Source: Celoporthe dispersa (lineage: Eukaryota > Ascomycota > Sordariomycetes > Diaporthales > Cryphonectriaceae). From it: a DNA stretch of 64,000 nt. Shown here piece by piece: positions 11,012-20,908 of this stretch. The number at the start of each line of letters is the position of its first letter. Within the stretch, counting starts at the first letter, position 1. The position numbers and the translations under genes are program-made. The notes under the pieces were generated by a model. It was not told the origin of the DNA, ran no database searches, and worked only from the letters and a program-made list of their open reading frames with translations. The stretch covers positions 2,838,001 to 2,902,000 of the forward strand of contig WAID01000007.1 of the NCBI GenBank assembly GCA_016584495.1, written 5' to 3'.

Positions 11012-12360
11012 CTATTCAACGTCGCTCGTGCTCTCGCTGCGCTTCCTCTTCAGGCTGCCCTTGCCTGTCCCGTGCATGGCCTCCTTGGAGTCGACGTCCT
11101 CGACGCCGCCCTCCAGCTCGTCCTCGTAGTCCAGGTCGTCGTCCTCGTCATCATCGTACTCCTCGTCGCCCTCTTCCTCGTCGTCGTCGTCGCCGCCCTC
11201 CTCCATGTCGTAGTCCTCCTCCGGCGCGTAGCAGAGCCTGTCCTCGTCGTCGCTGTCGCTCTCGCTGTCGCTGTCGTCCAGGTTCAGCGCGCCCAGGAGC
11301 GGCACGTCGATCTTGGCCAGCTGGCTCTTGATCATCTGGTCGGCCACCAGGAACAGCTGGTGGTCCTTGTCCGGCACGACCTCCTTCTCGACGTCAAACT
11401 CCCTCTCCTCCCTGTCCAGCAGCGCGTCGTCGCGCATCCCGTTGTTGGGCGACAACGCCGCCTCGGGGATGTCCATGACCCACTTGCGTACCGACTCGCC
11501 CTTGGTCGGCACACCGCCCCTGCCGCCGCCGCCACCGCGCCGGGCGGCCGCCGAGTTATTTTTCTCCCGCAGGCCCCTCCGGAAGGTCCGCTTGTTGCGC
11601 TTCCGCCGGCGCCCGATGCGGTCCCGGATGTACCAGGCCACGACCAGCATGGCGGCCTGCATCATCTCCCTGGCACTTCTGGCGGTGGGAGGTGGCCCAG
11701 GTCTGGCAGCGCTGCTGCTGGTAGTTGAGGATCGCCTGGCAGCGCTGCTGGTAGTAGGCGGCCATGCGCGACACCATCTGGATGTACTTGGGGTCACCGG
11801 CCAGGGAATTGTCGAGGAGGCTGGGGTGGTTGAGGAAGGGGTTCTCGGGTAGTGATGATGAGGAGGAGGATGGGTGTTGTTGGGTCTGTTGTTGTTGTGG
11901 TAACAGCGGAGAAGGTACTGGCGCTGGTGCCGCTGCCGTTGTCTTTGGGAGAGGCTGTGGGTCGCCGACCTTGGTGGCCGAGCTGTCTGTGGTGTTTGTC
12001 GAGGAGGTCCGGGTCGAGGAGGACGAGTTGCAGCACGGCTGCGGCGGTGGTGATAAGATGCCCTGCTTGTTGGGCGTCTGCTGTGCCAGGGCCTGCACCT
12101 GTGCCTCTGGAGCCTTTGTCTTCTCTGCCTTCTCGCGCAGCAGCTGCTGCTGCTGGAAGTGTTTCTCCAGCAGGCTCGGCTCCTTCTTAACCACAGGTGC
12201 CTCCATCTCTTTGGCGAACGATCTGAGCAGCAAGGGGCTCGTGATGCCTGCTGCAGGGGTTTGGTTCGAGGCGTGTTTGAAGAGGATCTTGTGGTCTGGG
12301 GGTGAGACGGGGAGATGAGGAGAAAAAGCCCAGCATCATGGGAAAGGTAGCAGCGTCCAT
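11012..12360 (-). CDS. Conserved fungal protein of unknown function with acidic, nuclear-type C-terminus (two frame breaks)
   Basis: I do not recognise a named family. Three segments in two frames assemble into one protein of about 448 aa. The ATG at 12360 gives MDAATFPMMLGFFSSSP. After one surplus base in the C5 run (G5 on the + strand, 12298-12302) the frame continues with DHKILFKHASNQTPAAGIT. A Q/S/P-rich linker follows, then Q-rich helices with QQRCQAILNYQQQRC. A second surplus base (CCC on + at 11668-11670) precedes EMMQAAMLVVAWYIRDR, a hydrophobic helix ending in a strongly basic RRRKRNKRTFRRGL block. The last 110 residues are very acidic (D/E runs) and end with GSLKRKRSES, a likely nuclear localisation signal. 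Consistent coding on both sides of each break argues for one gene. A nuclear role is inferred from composition only. Confidence 0.7.
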
Positions 12361-13365
12361 TGTGCACACGAGCAGCCTAGGTCGAGGGTCGGGAGAGAGG
12401 GGAGAGAGAGGGGGGGGGGTGGTGGTTGGTGGTAGGGTGTCGTGTGTGGGAGCTGGGTTGCAGAAATGCGTGTAAGTGCCCGCTGTTCCCGAAATAGGAG
12501 GAACAAGGCTCTGGAGTGGTCTGATAATCGCCGTTTCTGGGGCCACTCAGCCGGTCGGTTTCGGTGTTTTTTTTCTTTCCTTCTTTTTCTCTCCCGTTCT
12601 CTTTTGCTTCTTCTCCTGCCTGCAATAAGCGAGTCCCTTGGCTGTATGAGGGATACAGGAAAGAATACGCGGGAGAAAGAAAGAAAGAATAATAATATAG
12701 TGATAATAAAAAAGGAAAATGAGCCTGTGCGAGTCTGTGTGAAACTTTTCGAGACGGTCAAGGGAGTATCGGGAACGGTACAACCTTTTCGAGAGGAAAC
12801 AAGAGGGAGCGGGACAAATAAAAGCACACACACACACACACTCACTCTCTCTGGGGGTGGGGTGGGATGCTTTAGATTTAGTATATATTAAGGGAGATCA
12901 GGTAGACTAATAAACATCACACAAGAAGGGAAAAGAAAAAAGAAGAAGAAAAAGCTGCACCCCGGAGTGGCAGTGGAGCCACGAGGTGGTCAGCTCAAAT
13001 ACCAAGGGAATGGAATGGCACAACATCAGATAGGATCCAGAAGGGTGATATGATTGCCTACCGGATCGGATGAGGCATGAGGAAAGTAAGGTTCATAACC
13101 CCCGGGGCTGGCCTCGACGGAGCCCAGCCAGGATGGGTCAGATGTAAGTGGTATGGCAAGCGAAATGGGCAGGTTGGCCAGCCTAAGCAGCAGACGGAGG
13201 GAAGACGGTTCTTGCGGCTGTCAGGACCCTAAACCCCAGAATAGCCCACCCAGAAGAGCCCTGACGCGGCGCGGATGGAGAGAAGGCGACAGGGCACCAC
13301 CGCATGAGGAGAGAGAGGCGAGGCCCCTCCCCGGCCCCCTCCCCTTCCGGTCTTCTCCCTCTTCC

Positions 13366-13370
<5 letters not shown>

Positions 13371-13399
<29 letters not shown>

Positions 13400-13409
13400 T
13401 CCTCTCTCT
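13371..13409. repeat. TC microsatellite
   Basis: An almost perfect (TC)n tract of about 39 nt in noncoding DNA. Confidence 0.9.
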
Positions 13410-14566
13410 GCCCCTCCCTCCAGGCTCGTCCTCGCTCGTTCCCACGACACCCGGATCCAGGGCGACAGGACCAGGAGGGGCCGACGACAGACGGGGCTTG
13501 GGATGGGGTTCCTGTGGAGGTTTCCAGGAGGAGAGGGGGATGGCCCAGAGAGACGGTGTTCGCTTCCCGGGACCAAAAGTCAAAAAAGATCGTCGGCCAG
13601 CCTGGTGGGGCCTCCACAGCAGAAACAGCAGAGCCGCGAGGAGGAAACTTTCGACATGTGGTCAGGATGTCGTGAGGGCGGGAGGTGCAGGGAACCGGCA
13701 GAGGAGGCTTGTCAGGTCGAGGCAGGGCCGTGTGGCCGAGCGGGCGGAGTTTAGGTTAAAAATTATGGTACGACGGGTGATGACAAAAATGCGGGAATCG
13801 GTCGATACCGGCCCCCAGGCCTGCACACCCGCCCACACGCCCTGTCAGCGGTGATGGCAGGGGGGGGAAGGGGGCGGCCACTGGGGCTGCCGAAGGGGGG
13901 AAACAGCCTGTCAGACAGCAACCGGACCCCAATCAAGGGCCCTAGCAGGCCCTATTGCGACCCCCTGTCGACACACCCTGGCCCCAAATCTTTCGATCGG
14001 AAATCCAAGACAACCCAGAATGACCTCACCAAAACCTGCCTTGGTCATGCTTATCAAAAGTTTGGCCCGCCACCCTCCTCCCCTGGTCCTTGACCCTTTT
14101 TTTTTCTTCCTTTTTTTTTTTGTCTCTCTCTCTCTCTCTCTTCTCCCGTGCCCGCGTGGCTCCAGTCCAAGAACTGCGGAGCCGTGCGGAGCGGTTCGCA
14201 TATAGCCTCCATAAGCTGGAGCTGAGCAACGTGGTGTGGTTACACCTCAATTATCACCGCATCGCGCGGCGGTCCGTCATAACTCCCCTCCCCCCTTCCC
14301 CGGTTCCTTTCGTGGCTGCTGCCATGATCTGCAGTGTAATGCGAGATCCCCAGGGCCAGGCACACACAAGACAGATCGCATGTCGGCCATTGTAGGACAA
14401 GGCGTGCGTTCCTAGACGTGTGTGCCTGGTATGTGTGTGTGTGTGTGTTTAAGTGTGGCTTTGTGGTTCATGCACGTCCACAACGCGATATACATTCAAT
14501 CACATGTTGAGAATTGAAAAGATCGGCGATGAATCGGACAGGGACGGTAATGGCAAGGGAGGGGGG

Positions 14567-14596
14567 GGCTCACAGGGCTCACAGGGCTCACAGGCC
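14567..14596. repeat. Three tandem copies of a 10-bp unit
   Basis: The unit GGCTCACAGG repeats three times head to tail after a G8 run. It is noncoding. Confidence 0.85.
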
Positions 14597-15194
14597 CAGG
14601 GCCCTGTCCTGCCATCGCATCTGGGCTTCTTATGTAACCAATAATCCATCTGCGCCTCTGGTCCGGACCTGGTCACGGTCGAAATTGGACGATGTTCGCT
14701 ACCGGTCTCAGAAAAATGGACAGATCGAAGCCTGGGGTATCGAGAGATCGAAGATGGGGTTCTAGGAGAGATCGAGATTTGGGAAGGGGGAGACGACAGC
14801 CATAGCGCTGGCTAGCGACAGTGCGGAAGCGGACTACTGGGCCCTCTCACGGGACACACTTCAGCCTCCCAGGCCATTCATCTGTGGGAGGGCCTCAGCT
14901 ATTTCCAAGTATTAAAGCGAGGCGCAGTGGTGAAAATGTGGAAGAACGAGCAGATCAACAGTAGGACGGAGTGGTGCATTAGACAAAGAAAAGAAGAAGT
15001 AAAAGAATACTCTCTTGCCGAGGAGCGGCCACGAGAGACATAACTTGGCTACTCACTTGTGTAAGTATTCACGAGTGTCCACTCACCAACACATATATAG
15101 AGTATCTCTTATTTTAATGACCTGATTATTCATGAGATAAATTACCTATGTGCATACAAAATTATGCAAAAAAGTCAAAAGCAGTAGCGGACAA

Positions 15195-15266
15195 TGCCCA
15201 CTATCAGAATCGAACTGATGACCTTATCATTACTAGTGATACGCTCTACCACTGAGCCAAGCGGGC
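15195..15266 (-). tRNA. tRNA-Thr (anticodon AGU)
   Basis: On the minus strand the 72-nt sequence folds into a full cloverleaf. The 7-bp acceptor stem (GCCCGCU with AGUGGGC, one G-U) has discriminator A. The D arm has GCUC/GAGC. The anticodon stem is UAUCA/UGAUA with loop CUAGUAA, giving anticodon AGU, which reads ACU and by A34-to-I wobble ACC and ACA. The T arm is AUCAG-UUCGAUU-CUGAU. There is no intron. A T-rich RNA polymerase III terminator follows at about 15166-15178 (TTTTGACTTTTTT on the minus strand). Confidence 0.96.
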
Positions 15267-15621
15267 TACTGATTCATGACGAGTATGCATCAGGCGGCAC
15301 TCATATAGTTCCGCCATAACCATGCTGTAACCCTGCCGCCTCCAGACCTGGTCCTGCCTGCGCTGTCAAGCTTGTCCTCATCTGGAGGCGCAGGGTGAGG
15401 TGACCTTTCCTCGAAATCTCACCACAACACTCAATATAGTCTGGTTCGGGACATTCCTTTGCATTTTCTTCTTCATCCTTTCTCTCGCCTTGTCTCTTTC
15501 TTATGAAGCGGGGTACGAGGACGTGTTGAGACTAGTCGATCACGACATCTCTCAACATTCCACCCATCTTGATGCTACCATCACGCGTGGGGCCGTCGCG
15601 CGTCCTGAACGGCTCAACACG
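15267..15621. other. Intergenic region between the tRNA and Msh1
   Basis: 355 bp. It must contain the divergent upstream regions of the tRNA and the Msh1 gene. No coding feature is supported; a GTG-started ORF through it is rejected below. Confidence 0.45.
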
Positions 15622-18600
15622 ATGCTCTCTGCACGCCAGTGCACATGGGGAAGGTTACCCAGGAGCTTGTCCACCAGCAGGCGGGCGCCCAGCTGCACCC
15701 GGCATGGCGGCACGCTGTCTCTGGGGCGAAGACCGTCCTGTGGGCTTCCCCAGGTCCAACCCCAGGTCCGGGGCAAGAAGACCAGGACGGTGGTGAGCCT
15801 GGACGACCTTCCCCAGGGCGTGGTCCGCCCAGGTGCCCTGCCAGCCGCCCTGGAGGAAGAACCGCCAGCTGTGCCGCCCTACCCTACAGTCGTGCTGCAG
15901 GCGCGCCGGAACATGCAAAAGTTCGACAACTGCGTGCTGCTGACGCGCGTGGGCGGCTTCTACGAGCTTTACTTTGAGCACGCGGAGGAGCTTGGCCCGC
16001 TGCTGAACCTCAAGGTCGCCCAGAAGAAGACCGCCGCGGGGTCGGTATCGATGGTAACTGGAAACCCCCCCCCCCCGGTGAAACCTAAAAATCCGCTTGT
16101 GCCTTTTTTTCCCTTTGGACGGGTAGTCATACGTTTTCTCCTCATGGGTAGCGCCATGTCCCAAGTCTTCTGACCATGTCCATGTTCGACCACTACAGGC
16201 CGGCTTTCCTTTCTTCCAGCTAGACCGGTTCCTCAAGATCTTGGTCCAGGACCTGAACCGGTATGTCGCCGTCGCGGAGGAATTTCCCAACAGCGCGCCC
16301 GAGAGGGCCAGGTCTGGTGGCCTGCTGCACGATCGAAAGGTGGCCCGCATAATCACCCCAGGCACGCTCATCGACGAGCAGTTCATGGATCCATACGCCA
16401 GCAACTACATCATGGCCATACATCTGCCGAGAGGGGAGCAGGCCGCGGCTGGCGAGGGCAGGATCCTGCTGGCCCTGCCTCGGGTGCCGTGTCTCCTGAT
16501 GCGGCTGCGGACCCCTCCGCGCCCATCGGCCTTGCGTGGCTGGACCTGTCGACAGGTCACTTCTTCACACACGCCACGAGACTGAGCTCGCTGGGCTCGG
16601 TGCTCTCCCGCATCTCCCCGAGGGAGGTCGTATTGGACGAGGACTTCCAGTCCCACACCGGTCACGAGATATTCTCCATCCTTGCGGAGGAGCGGCATCT
16701 CATCACGTACGCGCCCCAGGGTGAGCTGACGGCTATTTCCGGCTGGGCACCCATGCTCGAGTCCGAGATCCCGCCACAGAGCGTGGAAACGTTCACCCAG
16801 GATGAGGTCAGGGCCGGGAGCCTGCTTCTTCACTACGTGGAGGACCGGCTGCAGGGCATCAGCATGAAACTGCAGCCCCCGCTGCGTCACGAGACCATGC
16901 AGGTGATGAGCATTGACAGGAATGGCATGCGCTCTCTCGAGATCAAGCAGACCATACGGGACGGCGGGTTCCGGGGCAGCCTGCTGCACGCCATCAGGAG
17001 GACAGTGACAAAGAGCGGCGCCCGGCTGCTCAGCGAGTGGCTCAGCGCACCCTCCTCCTCTATAGATGTAATCCGTTCCCGCCAGGACCTCGTAGCCTGC
17101 TTCATCGCCGACGAGACACTACGAGAGGCCATCACACTGCTACTACGACGAAGCCATGACTCCCAGAGGCTGGTACAGAAATTTGCGCTTGGCAGGGGGG
17201 ATCCGGACGACCTCCTGGACCTGGCCAGCACGGTCAAGGCTACAGAAGACATTGTCGGCCTGCTCCTGGGAGCTGTTCCTGCTCGTGATGCTGAGCCGCC
17301 CCCAGAGAAGGCCTGTCTCGGGGAGATGACGGAGCGCATCGTCCTCGACGGCCCGCGCAGGCTCGCCCGCCGGATCCGCGCCGCGATTGACGAGGAGGGC
17401 ATCGTCCAGCAGCACCAGATCGACGAGGACGAAGCCGGCAGCATGATAGCCCTGGCCCAGGAGGTAGTCGACACCGAGGGGTCGGCCGAGGACTCCTCCC
17501 TCCTGCCCAAGTCCGCCAAGAAGCGCAAGCCCGCGTCCATCCGCGACTACTACGGCGAGGACAACGAGGTCTGGATCATGAAGCCGGACGCCAGCCCTCA
17601 CCTGAAGCGCCTGCACGCTGAGCTCGAGGCCCTCCTGGCTGAGCGCGACACGCTCGCCGCGAGCCTGCGCACACGCCTCGAGGCGCCCTCGCTCACGCTC
17701 AAGTGGACGCCCGGGCTCGGCCACATCGCACACATCAAGGGGCGGCGCGACCTCAGGAACGCCAGCCTGTCCGACATCCCGAACCTGACGGGCCGCTCGA
17801 CCGCGTCCTCGCGCTCGTTCCACCTGCCCGAGTGGACGGAGCTGGGCCGCAGGCTGGACCAGGCCCGCCGGCAGATCCGTGCCGAGGAGCAGCGCGTCTT
17901 CGCCGAGCTGAGGCAGCAGACCGTGCTCAACATCGTCAAGCTGCGGCGGAACGCGGGCGTGCTGGACGAGCTGGACATTGCGACCTCGTTCGCGCGGCTG
18001 GCTGTGGAGGGGAACCTCGTCAGGCCGGTGCTGAACAACGGTACGGCGCACGTCATTGTGGGCGGCCGACACCCGACCGTCGAGGGCGGGCTGCGGGAGG
18101 CTGGCAGGACGTTCACGAGCAATGACTGTTTCGTAGGCGCCGGCCCAGCTCCCACCCTCAGGACAGCCACCTCCCCATCAGCAGCAGCAGCAGCAGCAGC
18201 AGCACAGCACGGTCGTGTCTGGCTCATCACAGGCCCCAACATGGCGGGCAAGTCGACCTTCCTCCGACAAAACGCCCTCATCACGATCCTCGCGCAGATC
18301 GGCTGCTACGTGCCGGCCTCGTACGCGGAGATCGGCATCGTGGACGCCATGTTCAGCCGCGTGGGCTCTGCCGACAACCTGTACCGCGACCAGAGCACCT
18401 TCATGGTCGAGATGCTCGAGACGGCCACCATCCTGCACCAGGCCACGCCCCGCTCGTTCGTCATCATGGACGAGATCGGGCGGGGCACGACCCTGGAGGA
18501 CGGGTGCGCCGTGGCGTTTGCCTGTCTGCATCACCTGGTCACCATCAACCGGTGCAGGGCGCTATTTGCGACGCACTTTCACGGGGTCGCGGACCTGGTG

Positions 18601-18866
18601 GCAGAGCACGGGATGACGGCGGGGGCCGGAGGCGAGAAGGGCACCGTGGAGATGTACTGTACGGATGTGGCCGAGGACGGGCAGGGCGGGTTTGCCTACG
18701 TGCACAAGCTACGGAGGGGGTTAACCGGCAGAGCCATGCGCTCAAGGTCGCCAGGCTGGCAGGGCTGCCCGAGGCGGCGATGCGCACGGCCAGGGAGGTC
18801 TTCATCCCTCAGCAGGCCAAGACAGGGGACCTGATGCCCCAAACAGAACTACGAGCGGCTGGATGA
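15622..18866 (+). CDS. MSH1: Mitochondrial DNA mismatch repair MutS homologue Msh1
   Basis: Msh1 binds mismatches in mitochondrial DNA and maintains mtDNA. Exon 1 is 15622-16053, the intron 16054-16198 (gtaact...acag), exon 2 16199-18866. The start ATG at 15622 gives an Arg/Ser-rich, acid-free leader (MLSARQCTWGRLPRSLSTSR) typical of mitochondrial targeting. The N-terminal mismatch-recognition domain is present with GGFYELY (the Phe-x-Glu motif), which Msh4 and Msh5 lack. The ATPase has Walker A GPNMAGKST near 18232, Walker B VIMDEIGRGTT near 18460 and TRxR-type residues after it. A poly-Ala tract coded by a GCA repeat (18181-18206) immediately precedes the ATPase. Two frame breaks: one base missing in 16432-16458 (probably GGG 16456-16458) and one missing in G5 18716-18720, after which VNRQSHALKVARLAGLPE continues in the next frame. 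With these, about 1033 aa, close to the family length. Confidence 0.92.
18181..18206 (+). repeat. GCA trinucleotide repeat coding poly-Ala in Msh1
   Basis: Eight to nine GCA codons in a row, just upstream of the Msh1 Walker A motif. Confidence 0.9.
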
Positions 18867-19428
18867 GGCTGTACATGCCAGCGGGCGAAGGACTTAAAGA
18901 GAGAGAGAGAGAAAGATCTGTACAACTTTTTTGTGCGTTAGCAAAGATACCCCACCCAACTGCGCAAAAATGATCTGAACAAAGTCATGGAAGATAGAGG
19001 TGTGTCTCATAGGATGTTGATGGGTTGTCATCAGGTAGTTCAGGGTTAAAAAGCTCTTGTGTTGTTGTTTTTAATCTTCGACACGTTCCTCGGATTGAGA
19101 AGGGGGAAGGAAGAAGAAAAAAAAAGGTGCTCACCATTTACAGGTTCAAACACTCCGCATCTTGACCTGTCACGGTTGCAGCAAGATTTTGGCCCAGTGA
19201 TTGGGAAGTAAATGATCCGTAGTTGTTCAACTACCTCAGTAGGGGTATTATCCTTCCCCAGTAAGACCTCCCAAATCTGACGAACCAGATCAACCCGATT
19301 TTTTGATACTTTTCCCGCCTCCTCAGGACAGACTTTCGTGCTGGACTGTGCTTGTCGTCGGAGCACACCAGTCTGCCGTCGACCGATCGTCGGCGATGTT
19401 GTCGCGGAGAGAGAGATAGAGATCGCAC
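18867..19428. other. Convergent intergenic region Msh1/P0
   Basis: About 560 bp between convergent stops. A short GA run (18899-18912) is present and no gene is seen. Confidence 0.5.
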
Positions 19429-20499
19429 TTAGTCGAAGAGACCGAAGCCCATGTCATCGTCCTCCTCCTCTTCCTCCTCCTCCTTCTTCTCCTCGGCGGC
19501 AGGGGCATCGGCAGAGTCGCCGCCGGCGGCAGCCACAGGGGCGGCAGCGGCGTAGGCATCAGGGTTGGCGATGCGGTCCTTGAGCTCCTCAATCTCGGGC
19601 CAGCTGATCTCGGTCTCGATGGCGACGGCCAGGACCTTCTTGTAGCCGTTGACCAGGGAGTGCATGATGGACGGCAGGGTGGGGTAGTCCAGGGCCAGGG
19701 AGATGGTGGCGATGGTGGTCACGGCGCTGGAGAAGGACTTGAGCAGCTGGTCCTCGCTGATGTCCAGGACGGAGGGGGGAAGCAGTTGCCCTGGTCGTAG
19801 ACCTGCTCGACGGCCAGACCGTAGGTGAAGGGCGAGATGTTGAGCATGTTGAGCAGGGTGGCCTCGGAGGGGCCGACCTTGTTGCCGGCCTCGACGAGCT
19901 TCAGGTCGGCCGTGATCTCGATGGTACCACGGGCGATCTTGGTGGGAACACCGAGGGCCTGGAAGAAGGAGGTCTTGCCAGGCTCCATACCGGTGTTGCC
20001 AGCGGGGACCCAGACATCGTCGGGGGCGACGGCACCAGCACGGGCGGGCGCGGCGACCTTGTTGTCGAGGATCTTGTCACGGATGCTCTTCAGGTCACCG
20101 TTGGTGAAGACGAAACCGACGTTGCCCTTGACGAAAGGCAGAAGGCGTTCGTACTCGGGAGTATCGACGATGAAGGTCTTGAGGGCACGGCGGACCTGTA
20201 TTGGTGGGGAGGGAGAGAAGGGTTTGAGTATTAGTACCAATGCGCGACTGCTTTTTTTCTCTTCCCCTCCTTCTTGCTTCTCTTTTCTTCTTCTTCTTCT
20301 TCAGATATCACGAGAAAAAGACATACCATGGTGTTCTTGCCCATCAAGACGACGGCCTCTCCACGGAGAGCCTGACGAATCTCGTGCATCTGCTGAGACG
20401 AGACATTGTCGACGCCGACGATGAAGACGGACTGGTACTCCTCGAGCAGGCCCTTGAGCTTGTCGAAGTAGCCGGCCTTGTTAGCGGATTTGCCCCCAT
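19429..20499 (-). CDS. RPP0: Large-subunit ribosomal stalk protein P0 (uL10)
   Basis: P0 anchors the P1/P2 stalk on the 60S subunit and recruits elongation factors. Exon 1 is 20499-20327 and exon 2 20195-19429; the 131-nt intron (gtatgt...acag) falls between NTM and VRRAL. Recognisable segments: KSANKAGYFDKLK, GEAVVLMGKNTM, the Ala-rich C-terminal hinge, a Glu run and the DDDMGFGLFD tail shared by P-proteins. Length after correction is 313 aa, exactly the usual size. Two single-base losses break the frame. The C5 run at 20493-20497 should be six for the ATG at 20499 to read MGGKSANK, and the G6 run at 19774-19779 should be seven for NCFPPSVLDISEDQLL. An essential single-copy gene cannot tolerate these, so they are most likely sequence errors. 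It is divergent from TRM82. Confidence 0.96.
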
Positions 20500-20908
20500 G
20501 TCTTCTTTTAGCTGTCGAAGCTGAAGAAAGGATGTTTAAGGGCAAATGGAGATTGGGGTGTTGAGAATGAAGGGTTGGGTCTGGCTTGTCGAGATGGACT
20601 GGACGTTTGACGATAAGTGGTGGTGGGAAAGTTTGCGCGACGGTTCCGCCTGCATTTGATTTTATTCTTGTGGGTGCCAGCGGCTGACTCGTCCGTGCCT
20701 CGCACTAGCCACACAAGTCGTGGCTTGAACGTGACTTTTCCTCTCCCCCTCGCAGCCTTATCGATAAGACCCAATTTCTGGAACTTTTTCCCTGCTGTCT
20801 GCCGTCTCTGAGAGAAATCTCCACCTGGGGCTTTGTTTTCTTGGTTCCAGCACCTGGGAGACTGACCAAGACCAATTCATCTGGTGAGTGAGGAGACGAC
20901 CTGTGAAG
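20500..20908. promoter_or_regulatory. Shared divergent promoter region of P0 and TRM82
   Basis: The two start codons lie 409 bp apart on opposite strands, so both upstream regions must share this DNA. It is CT/AG-asymmetric with pyrimidine-rich patches near 20733-20752. No individual factor site can be assigned with confidence. Confidence 0.5.

Larger units (their letters stand above)
12361..15194. other. Gene-poor region with simple repeats
   Basis: About 2.8 kb. It contains a CA run (12829-12842), a long TC microsatellite (13371-13409), a T-rich block (14095-14140), a GT run near 14430-14449, and a triple direct repeat near 14567. ORFs of up to 233 codons here are low-complexity and antisense to one another, and no domain is seen. 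Confidence 0.5.

Noticed and set aside
10832..11728. 298-codon plus-strand ORF
   Set aside because: It is the antisense of the D/E-rich tail of the minus-strand gene; GAC/GAG codons read as Val/Leu-rich frames on the other strand.
13153..13854. 233-codon plus-strand ORF
   Set aside because: Low-complexity composition, crossing a TC repeat, overlapped by equally long minus-strand ORFs and with no domain.
15400..15621. Upstream extension of Msh1 with a hydrophobic leader
   Set aside because: Its start codon is GTG at 15400 and it reads through probable promoter DNA. The ATG at 15622 gives a proper mitochondrial presequence.
16199..18866. Assignment of the MutS gene as meiotic Msh4
   Set aside because: The N-terminal mismatch-recognition domain with FYE and a mitochondrial leader are present; Msh4 lacks both.
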